DNA of 10,368 bases from Candidatus Coatesbacteria bacterium RBG_13_66_14 (GTDB lineage: Bacteria > RBG-13-66-14). The notes under the pieces were generated by a model. It was not told where the DNA came from, ran no database searches, and was given only the letters and a program-made list of their open reading frames with translations. Location: NCBI GenBank assembly GCA_001774505.1, contig MFAF01000131.1, positions 813-11,180 on the forward strand. Direction: 5' to 3'. Made by a program: the position numbers and the translations under genes. Of this stretch, positions 6,163-10,368 are shown in pieces (the first letter of the stretch is position 1; each line of letters starts with the position of its first letter).

Positions 6163-6999
6163 TTGAAATCGGTCGTTCGCACCATTCTGGCGCTCCTCTT
6201 CCTCGCGGGCGTGACGGCCTGCGGCGGTTCCGACCCCGGGGGCGCGCCGCCCCTGGCGCCGCCGCGGCTTCTCCTCCTGGTGGAACGCGCCGAAGGCGGG
6301 TCCGACGCCGCCCTGGAGGCCGGACTCTCCACCCTGGCCAACGACACCGCCGCCCGCGGCTGGCGCATCACCCTGCCCGCGGACGGTGTCCCCGAGCGGA
6401 CCCTGGTCCTCTATGAGCCGGCCTACGGCGCCGTCGCCCGGGACCTGGCGCTCCTCTTTTCCCTGGGTGAGGACCGGCTGGTCGCGGTCCCCCCGGGCGC
6501 CCAGGAGGCGGCGGTCGTCCTGCGCTTCGGCTCCGACTACGACCTGGAGTCGCTGGCGCCCCGGCCCGGCGGCGAGCCGCCCGTCGTCTCCCCCGACGAG
6601 CTGGCCGAAATGGGTTACGCCGAGGGCACCGTCGTTTACGTGGACATCTCGGAGTGCCGGGCCACCCTCTTCGTGGACGGCGCGGCGGTGAAGACCTGGC
6701 CGGTGGCGGTCGGCGGTCCGTCGTCGCCCACGCCCCCCGGCGTGTACGAAATCGTCCGCCTCAAAGAGGACCCCACCTGGAGCTGGGAGGGCCGGAGCTA
6801 CCCGCCCGACGACCCGGAGAACGGCCTCGGATCGCGCTGGATAGGCATAGACCTCCCCACCTACGGCATGCACGGGACCAACGAGCCCGACCTGATAGGC
6901 ACCGCCGTGAGCCACGGCTGCGTCCGGTCCCTGAACTCCGACGTCGAGGAGGTCTTCGGGTACCTTTCTCTGGGCGACACGGTAATCTGGGCGGAGTAG
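6163..6999 (+). CDS. Lipoprotein L,D-transpeptidase (YkuD) with N-terminal LytR_C-like domain
   Basis: A 278-residue lipoprotein that should cross-link peptidoglycan or attach proteins to it in the periplasm. The signal peptide ends in a lipobox, Val-Thr-Ala-Cys20. Residues about 35-127 (long helix, GWRITLPADG, then ERTLVLYEPAYGAVARDLALLF and a final strand) resemble the LytR_C domain. Residues about 154-278 are a YkuD catalytic domain: TPPGVYEI at 190-197, HGT at 237-239 and the catalytic SHGCVRS at 250-256 with nucleophile Cys253. TTG at 6163 is chosen because it gives a compact lipoprotein signal and lies just behind the promoter; a longer frame from 6064 would begin upstream of the -10. 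The stop is only 8 bases before the mntA start, so the toxin-antitoxin pair may be co-transcribed. Confidence 0.88.
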   Translation: MKSVVRTILALLFLAGVTACGGSDPGGAPPLAPPRLLLLVERAEGGSDAALEAGLSTLANDTAARGWRITLPADGVPERTLVLYEPAYGAVARDLALLFSLGEDRLVAVPPGAQEAAVVLRFGSDYDLESLAPRPGGEPPVVSPDELAEMGYAEGTVVYVDISECRATLFVDGAAVKTWPVAVGGPSSPTPPGVYEIVRLKEDPTWSWEGRSYPPDDPENGLGSRWIGIDLPTYGMHGTNEPDLIGTAVSHGCVRSLNSDVEEVFGYLSLGDTVIWAE

Positions 7000-7007
7000 G
7001 AGGAATC

Positions 7008-7313
7008 ATGCTGAACGTACCCGAGGAAGAGCTTCGCCGTCTGTGCGGGCGGTGGGGGATTCAGCGGCTTTCCCTTTTCGGGTCGGTATTACGGGGGGAA
7101 TCGGGTCCCGAGAGCGACTTGGACCTCCTGGTGGAGTTCGAGGCCGGAGCCCAAATAACGCTCCTGGATTTCGTCAACATCCGTGGCGAATTGGGTCGGC
7201 TTTTTGACAGGAGAATAGATTTAATCAGCAAGAGAGGCCTGAAGAACAGCGGCAACGCGTTGCGCAGGGAGGAGATTCTCAGCACGGCGAGGACGATATA
7301 TGAAAAAGCGTGA
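7008..7313 (+). CDS. mntA: MntA-type antitoxin nucleotidyltransferase
   Basis: A 101-residue minimal nucleotidyltransferase of the Pol-beta fold. The family signature GSx10DxD is exact: Gly25-Ser26, then Asp37 and Asp39 in SDLDLLVEF, with a likely third metal-binding acid at Asp71 (RIDLIS). Characterised MntA proteins neutralise HepT by adding AMP to a tyrosine of the toxin. The ATG at 7008 has an AGGAGG site that overlaps the stop of the preceding L,D-transpeptidase gene. It overlaps hepT by 14 bases, the usual tight antitoxin-toxin coupling. Base composition is visibly more AT-rich than in the flanking genes, consistent with horizontal gain. Identity as the antitoxin is inferred from family and context. 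Confidence 0.88.
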   Translation: MLNVPEEELRRLCGRWGIQRLSLFGSVLRGESGPESDLDLLVEFEAGAQITLLDFVNIRGELGRLFDRRIDLISKRGLKNSGNALRREEILSTARTIYEKA

Positions 7314-7638
7314 CAGGACTTCCCTGGGGGATATCCTCGAAGCCGCGGAGCGCATCCTGGATTACACTCGGGGAAGAGTTAAAGCGGACATCGAGGCCGA
7401 TAAAATGATTCAGGATGCCGTTGTACGTCGCTTTGAAATCATCGGCGAGGCAGCGAAGAGACTTTCGGTCGAGCTGAAGAAAAATCACCCGGCTCTGGAC
7501 TGGGCGGCGATGGCTGGAATGCGGGATGTTCTCATTCACGAGTACGACGTTGTTGATATAGATATAGTCTGGGATACCCTCAATTCGGAAGTACCCAAAA
7601 TAATCGAGTATCTGCGCGGAATACTGCACGATGGATAA
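7300..7638 (+). CDS. hepT: HepT-type HEPN toxin RNase
   Basis: A 112-residue all-helical HEPN protein (DUF86/HepT family). The active-site motif Rx4HxY is intact: Arg75, His80 and Tyr82 in RDVLIHEY. In studied homologues the Arg and His form the RNase site of the dimer and the Tyr is the residue AMPylated by MntA, so this toxin should be active and controllable. The ATG lies inside the end of mntA, with GAGGA upstream. The tail is AT-rich relative to neighbours. Targets in known systems are RNAs, including tRNA in at least one case; the target here cannot be read from sequence. A strong terminator follows 24 bases after the stop. Confidence 0.88.
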   Translation: MKKRDRTSLGDILEAAERILDYTRGRVKADIEADKMIQDAVVRRFEIIGEAAKRLSVELKKNHPALDWAAMAGMRDVLIHEYDVVDIDIVWDTLNSEVPKIIEYLRGILHDG

Positions 7639-7661
7639 GCGTAGTCCATGCACCTTGAAAT

Positions 7662-7685
7662 AAACGCCCCGAGGGGCGTTTTTTT
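7662..7685 (+). terminator. Bidirectional intrinsic terminator after mntA-hepT
   Basis: AAACGCCC (7662-7669) pairs with GGGCGTTT (7674-7681) around a CGAG loop, and T continues to 7685 (seven T in a row from 7679). The complementary strand reads AAACGCCC... followed by ATTTC, so it can also serve the convergent synthetase-like gene that ends at 7733. Confidence 0.88.
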
Positions 7686-7732
7686 AAGCGATATCAGATG
7701 TCGGTCGCGTCACCCACCGGCGGAGACTCCCC

Positions 7733-8578
7733 TCAACCGCACTCGGCCGCCTTCAGCGCCGGCGCCCCTTTACCCTCCTCCAGCCCCAGCGCCCGGGTGA
7801 GCCGCGTCAGCCCGATCCCGCCGCCGAACCGCGGGTACATCTCCAGCGCCAGGTAGGCGTCCAGCTCCCCCGTCACCCGCCCCTCCCCGAACAGCTCGAA
7901 GAGCTTCAATGCGTACTTCCCGTGGCTGACGGCGTGGAAATTGGCCCGCATCCCCTCGGGGTCGCAGCTCCTCTCCGCGCTGCCGATGGTCTCCATCCCG
8001 TGGAGGATGACGTCCACCTTGTTGAAGAGCCGGTCCCCGATCTCCTTCATGTTCCAGAACGGGTGCGACCGGAAGGGGAACCGGGTCAGGATGACGGGAC
8101 GGCCGTAGTCCCGTTCCAGCAGCTTCTCCTCGCGCGCCCCGACGGCCGCCGAGCCGTACCTCCCGCACACCGCGTCGTACTCCATGACGCGGGGCGCATC
8201 CATGCCCAGGTCGCGGAGCAGCTCCTCTTCCAGGGCCACCAGGTCGCCCACGTCCCCCCGGGCCTCGAACTCGAACATGGGAAAGACCAGATCGTGCCGG
8301 CCGGGGATTGGGTGGGGCTCGTTGCGGTACGACGTGCTCGCGCAGAAGACGCCGGGCCAGGAGGGGTGGGTCAGAAGCTCCCGCTCCAGCCACATCTGCC
8401 CCGTTTGCGGCAGGGGCCACTTCTCACCGGCGAAGGTGAACATACTCACCGTGTAGGGGTCCTCGCAGGCGGCCAGGATGGACAGCCGCGACTGCACGGG
8501 GACCTCGATGAAGCCTCTTTCGGCGAAAAATTTCCTGAGCCTCGTCGTGGCGTCGTGGAACCGTTTCGCGTCCTGCAT
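7733..8578 (-). CDS. Stand-alone class II aminoacyl-tRNA-synthetase-like catalytic domain
   Basis: A 281-residue protein related to the catalytic core of class IIb synthetases (Asp/Asn/Lys type) but with no N-terminal OB-fold anticodon-binding domain. Motif 2 is at about 78-106, with the ATP-binding Arg85 and Glu87 in STSYRNE and a downstream FPMFEFE strand. Motif 3 is at about 251-264, with Arg259 in GGGIGLTRLTR. A conserved METIGSAERSCD block lies at 195-206. Both key arginines are present, so adenylate formation is plausible. Relatives of this type include asparagine synthetase A, EpmA and unassigned 'amino acid-tRNA ligase-related' proteins; I think it fits the last group best. The acceptor may be a free metabolite or a protein rather than tRNA. 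The ATG at 8578 has a GGGAGGA site. A promoter and a duplicated terminator leader lie upstream. Confidence 0.82.
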   Translation of the reverse strand: MQDAKRFHDATTRLRKFFAERGFIEVPVQSRLSILAACEDPYTVSMFTFAGEKWPLPQTGQMWLERELLTHPSWPGVFCASTSYRNEPHPIPGRHDLVFPMFEFEARGDVGDLVALEEELLRDLGMDAPRVMEYDAVCGRYGSAAVGAREEKLLERDYGRPVILTRFPFRSHPFWNMKEIGDRLFNKVDVILHGMETIGSAERSCDPEGMRANFHAVSHGKYALKLFELFGEGRVTGELDAYLALEMYPRFGGGIGLTRLTRALGLEEGKGAPALKAAECG

Positions 8579-8604
8579 CTCGTCCTCCCTTTCCCTGGGG
8601 TTTT

Positions 8605-8628
8605 AAAAAAAGGGGGGGAAGACCCCCC
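8605..8628 (-). terminator. Leader terminator A, directly upstream of the synthetase-like gene
   Basis: On the minus strand GGGGGG (8628-8623), loop TCTT, CCCCCC(C) (8618-8612), then seven T (8611-8605) form a textbook terminator 27 bases before the ATG at 8578. It is the distal of two tandem copies. A terminator this close to a start codon suggests attenuation or insulation from upstream transcription. Confidence 0.75.
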
Positions 8629-8690
8629 GCGAGCGTGGAGAAAACCGGGCCCGCCGGGCTTTTTTTTCGGGCGGCCCGACCGGGAGGCGT

Positions 8691-8714
8691 AAAAAAAAGG
8701 GGGAAAAATCCCCC
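8691..8714 (-). terminator. Leader terminator B, proximal copy
   Basis: On the minus strand GGGGGA (8714-8709), loop TTTT, TCCCCC (8704-8699), then eight T (8698-8691). It lies ~110 bases after the predicted transcription start at about 8821, so it could release a ~130-nt RNA. Confidence 0.75.
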
Positions 8715-8821
8715 TCGAGAGCGGTGGAACCCGGGCCGGTCGGACCTTTACCGGGAAGCCGTATTTTATCTTTCGGGGACAGGCGCGCCCCTTCTCGTGT
8801 CGGCCTTGCCGCGCTAAAATT
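8691..8821 (-). ncRNA. Candidate small or leader RNA from the synthetase-like promoter
   Basis: A strong promoter (8828-8855) and a strong terminator (8691-8714) on the same strand bracket ~130 bases with no ribosome site or ATG-started leader peptide that I can find. This would give a short stable RNA or the attenuated leader of the downstream gene. It is not a known riboswitch class that I recognise. The RNA is inferred only. Confidence 0.35.
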
Positions 8822-8827
8822 TCCGTG

Positions 8828-8855
8828 ATTCTAACAGCGGAAATTTTCCTGTCAA
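8828..8855 (-). promoter_or_regulatory. Near-consensus sigma70 promoter
   Basis: On the minus strand TTGACA (8855-8850) is a perfect -35, followed after 16 bases by TAGAAT (8833-8828), one mismatch from TATAAT. It is the best promoter in the window. It drives the leader upstream of the synthetase-like gene, with a start near 8821. Confidence 0.8.
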
Positions 8856-8889
8856 GCCTTTTTTCAGGGGCGGTCGGGTCGGCTTCGTG

Positions 8890-8931
8890 AAAAAGCCGCC
8901 GCGCCCTTGAGCGTGGCGGCTCTTTCTTTTT
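8890..8931. terminator. Bidirectional terminator after the outer-membrane protein gene
   Basis: AGCCGCCGCG (8894-8903) pairs with CGTGGCGGCT (8912-8921) around an 8-base loop. On the minus strand five T follow (8894-8890), ending the beta-barrel gene 34 bases after its stop. On the plus strand CTTTCTTTTT follows. Confidence 0.8.
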
Positions 8932-8964
8932 AGGTGGTCCAGCGCAGCGGCGCTCCGTCGGCGC

Positions 8965-9669
8965 CTAGAGGAAGTAGCCGACGCCCGCGGAGAAGAAGAC
9001 GTTGCCCATCTCCGAGGAGGGGTCCAGGTAGACCGCCGGCTCCGTGTCCGTCTCGGCCTTCCAGAGCATGCGTTCCACGTCCACCCCGCCCTGGAGCCAA
9101 CCGCCCTCGAGGTGCAGGAAGAGGTCGCCGAAGTAGACGTCCGCCGCCAGGGAACCCCCGATGCCCACCCCTTCCCATTCAATCGAGGTGCGGGTGACGA
9201 GTTCGTTGTAGCCCTCCAGGCCGGGGACCATGTTCTGCGGCTCCTGCCCCGCCCCGTAGTAGAAGAGCTGCGGGATGAGCATCAGGTCCAGCCAGTCGTT
9301 GTAGTAGAGCGAGAAGGGCATCTGGAGCGACAGCAGCGTGGCCATGACGTGGAGGTCGAACTCGCTCGACATTTTCCCCGGGTCGTCGTAGGGGTAGTCG
9401 AGGACGGCGTAATTGACCTGGGCGCCCAGCTTGACCCACTCCCGGATGGGAAACAGGATCTTGAACGAGATCCCGAGGACCTGGTGGTCCAGAAACTCGT
9501 AGCTCGGTATCTCGCGGTAGTCGTACTCGGTAAGGACGACGCAGGTCTTGGTGGGGAACATGGCGACGCCGGCGCCGATCTGGATGTAGCGCTCGTCGAA
9601 GAACTCGTCGTCGGCCTGGGCGGCGGCGACCGCGCACAGAACGAGGGCGGTGATGAGGAGACGTTTCAT
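8965..9669 (-). CDS. Outer-membrane beta-barrel protein
   Basis: A 234-residue protein with a Sec signal peptide (1-19, cleavage AQA|DD). The mature chain alternates polar and hydrophobic residues in strand-length segments rich in Tyr, Phe, Leu and Gly. It ends VGYFL, close to the aromatic C-terminal strand that BAM recognises. The length suits a small barrel of about 8-10 strands. No enzymatic motif is seen; a porin-like, adhesion or structural role is possible. The ATG at 9669 has GGAGGT just upstream. The gene has its own promoter (9721) and terminator (8890-8931), so it is probably a single-gene unit. The specific family is not recognised. Confidence 0.8.
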   Translation of the reverse strand: MKRLLITALVLCAVAAAQADDEFFDERYIQIGAGVAMFPTKTCVVLTEYDYREIPSYEFLDHQVLGISFKILFPIREWVKLGAQVNYAVLDYPYDDPGKMSSEFDLHVMATLLSLQMPFSLYYNDWLDLMLIPQLFYYGAGQEPQNMVPGLEGYNELVTRTSIEWEGVGIGGSLAADVYFGDLFLHLEGGWLQGGVDVERMLWKAETDTEPAVYLDPSSEMGNVFFSAGVGYFL

Positions 9670-9720
9670 CGGACCTCCATCCGCGGGGCGTGGTCGGGTC
9701 GGAAAAAGAATTACCCCCGC

Positions 9721-9748
9721 ATTTTACCACACCAGCGCGGGGCGCTGG
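9721..9748 (-). promoter_or_regulatory. Extended -10 promoter with palindrome, outer-membrane protein gene
   Basis: On the minus strand TGGTAAAAT (9729-9721) is an extended -10. Directly upstream is the inverted repeat CCAGCGC-GGG-GCGCTGG (plus-strand 9732-9748), placed between the -10 and the usual -35 position, where a repressor or activator could bind. The start would be near 9714, giving a ~45-base leader. The block matches the promoter at 3243-3270 at about 22 of 28 positions. Confidence 0.5.
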
Positions 9749-9771
9749 ACCCCGTTACCGCGACGAAAATT

Positions 9772-9786
9772 ATTCGTGTTACGAAT
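9772..9786. promoter_or_regulatory. Perfect inverted repeat, possible operator
   Basis: ATTCGT (9772-9777) and ACGAAT (9781-9786) form a perfect inverted repeat around GTT, in the gap between tyrS and the outer-membrane protein gene and about 45 bases upstream of the promoter at 9721. It could be a regulator site or simply part of the intergenic repeat next to it. Confidence 0.35.
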
Positions 9787-9793
9787 GGGTTTT

Positions 9794-9831
9794 GCCGCGA
9801 GCGGAAGCGGCGGGGATTAAAGTCCCCGCCC
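9794..9831. repeat. Two adjacent intergenic palindromes
   Basis: GCCGC...GCGGC (about 9794-9811) overlaps the start of GGCGGGGA-TTAAAG-TCCCCGCC (about 9810-9831). They lie 25 bases beyond the tyrS stop and have no T-run on the tyrS strand. They look like dispersed palindromic repeats. The rest of 9670-9855 holds only the promoter and operator-like repeat described separately. Confidence 0.5.
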
Positions 9832-9855
9832 TACATTTAATCGAATGGCGTCTCG

Positions 9856-10368
9856 TCAATCGTACATTGCGTGAAACCGCAAGCATCTGAAATTCCTTTT
9901 GCCCACCTGTAGTATGACGCCTTCGTGGTCCCGCCCGTTCAGCTTCAAATCGACGTTCGCCACCTTCTCCCCGCCCAGCTTCACCCCGCCCTGCTCGATC
10001 AGCCGCCTCGCCTCGCCATTGCTCTTGGTCAGGCCGGCGTCCTTTATCACCGCGCATATCCAGTTGTTCCCATCGGTGACGAAGAACTCCTCGACCTCGT
10101 CGGGGACCTCTTTTTGGCGGAAGATTTTTTCGAAGTGCTCCTCGGCCACTTTGGCGGCGGCGGCGCCGTGGTAGAGCGCCACAATCTCACGCGCCAGCCG
10201 CGCCTTGGCGTCCCGCGGGTTCAGCCCGCCCGACGCCATCCCCTCCTCCAATTTCCGGATCTCCGACGGCTCCACGTCCGTGGCCAGGGTGAAATACTTG
10301 ACGATCAGCCCGTCCGGGATGCTCATCGTCTTGCCGTAAATTTCCTCGGGCGGCTCGCCGATGCCGAT
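9856..10368 (-). CDS. tyrS: Tyrosyl-tRNA synthetase, C-terminal part (5' end outside window)
   Basis: The reading frame enters from the right edge and gives 170 residues of the C-terminal third. It begins IGIGEPPEEIYGKTMSIPDGLIVKYF, the segment that follows KMSKS in bacterial TyrRS, so the KMSKS loop should be just past the edge. The helical anticodon-binding region follows (LNPRDAKARLAREIVALYHG). An S4 RNA-binding domain comes last (EARRLIEQGGVKLGGEKVANVDLKLN...LQVGKRNF). The protein charges tRNA-Tyr with tyrosine in the cytoplasm. The tail after VGKRNF is about 10 residues longer than usual and runs into repeat-adjacent sequence. The internal ATG at 10326 is not the start. Confidence 0.93.
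   Translation of the reverse strand: MGIGEPPEEIYGKTMSIPDGLIVKYFTLATDVEPSEIRKLEEGMASGGLNPRDAKARLAREIVALYHGAAAAKVAEEHFEKIFRQKEVPDEVEEFFVTDGNNWICAVIKDAGLTKSNGEARRLIEQGGVKLGGEKVANVDLKLNGRDHEGVILQVGKRNFRCLRFHAMYD

Larger units (their letters stand above)
8605..8762 (-). repeat. Tandem duplicated terminator-bearing leader element
   Basis: Two diverged copies of one element lie side by side, about 8605-8690 and 8691-8762. Read on the minus strand, each starts CGSCTTCCCGGT or CGCCTCCCGGT, passes through GGGCCCGG or GGCCCGGG, then a CNACGCTC- or CACCGCTC-like block, and ends in a G-run/C-run hairpin with a run of seven or eight T. Copy A carries an additional run of eight A in its middle. The duplication preserves the terminator, not a reading frame. 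Confidence 0.65.

Noticed and set aside
6016..6915. Minus-strand open frame (299 codons) opposite the L,D-transpeptidase
   Set aside because: Antisense shadow of a gene with an intact SHGCVR catalytic motif.
8649..8667. Plus-strand terminator (short GC stem then eight T)
   Set aside because: The stem is only four base pairs with a 3-base loop and no plus-strand gene ends nearby; it is more simply part of the duplicated leader.
7922..8692. Plus-strand open frame (256 codons) opposite the synthetase-like gene
   Set aside because: Shadow frame; it also runs through the terminator repeats.
8715..8735. T-box-like string (GGTGGAACC) on the plus strand near 8722
   Set aside because: It lies on the opposite strand to the synthetase-like gene, is absent from the other repeat copy, and no regulated gene lies downstream on that strand.
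1..10368. CRISPR arrays, tRNA or rRNA genes, insertion sequences
   Set aside because: No regularly spaced identical repeats, no cloverleaf or rRNA-like stretches, and no transposase frames or terminal inverted repeats were found by eye.

Overview
The window is a GC-rich stretch of bacterial chromosome. The genes are dense, have clear Shine-Dalgarno sites, and use GTG and TTG as well as ATG starts. A diderm (Gram-negative type) cell is suggested by a predicted outer-membrane beta-barrel protein, a lipoprotein L,D-transpeptidase and several Sec-exported proteins. The DUF4388-like protein, the stand-alone class II synthetase-like protein and the many GC-rich intergenic hairpins fit an uncultivated deep-branching diderm lineage. 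I cannot name the phylum from sequence alone.

Layout. (1) Positions 92-3233, minus strand: a three-gene operon with 4-base overlaps (ATGA, GTGA). It encodes an exported PsbP-like/carboxypeptidase-regulatory-like protein, a winged-helix plus zinc-ribbon protein, and a CorA-superfamily membrane protein whose N-terminal domain is not the usual one. (2) Positions 3308-5180, plus strand: a DUF4388-like protein and a stand-alone cyclic-nucleotide-binding protein. They are separated by about 300 bases that hold three diverged copies of a ~78-bp repeat, and the block ends in an intrinsic terminator. (3) Positions 5291-5998, plus strand: a small secreted protein made of three ~48-residue propeller-like blades, with its own extended -10 promoter and a downstream hairpin terminator. 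(4) Positions 6127-7685, plus strand: a LytR_C/YkuD L,D-transpeptidase lipoprotein followed at once by an MntA/HepT toxin-antitoxin pair, ending in a bidirectional terminator. (5) Positions 7733-8855, minus strand: a stand-alone class II aminoacyl-tRNA-synthetase-like catalytic domain. It lies behind a consensus-like promoter and a ~240-nt leader that contains two tandem copies of a terminator-bearing element. (6) Positions 8890-9748, minus strand: an outer-membrane beta-barrel protein with its own promoter and terminator. (7) Positions 9856-10368, minus strand: the C-terminal part of tyrosyl-tRNA synthetase, cut by the window edge.

How the parts relate. The DUF4388-like and cNMP-binding proteins look like a signalling pair. 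The MntA/HepT pair is a self-contained defence or stress module, less GC-rich than its neighbours, probably acquired and now read through from the L,D-transpeptidase promoter. Several promoters here share an extended -10 element (TGnTAnAAT). Two of them, at 3243 and 9721, also share a longer GC-rich palindromic upstream block. The strongest candidates for something undescribed are the duplicated terminator leader in front of the synthetase-like gene, the three-blade half-propeller protein, the triplicated structured repeat before the cNMP gene, and the CorA-like operon.
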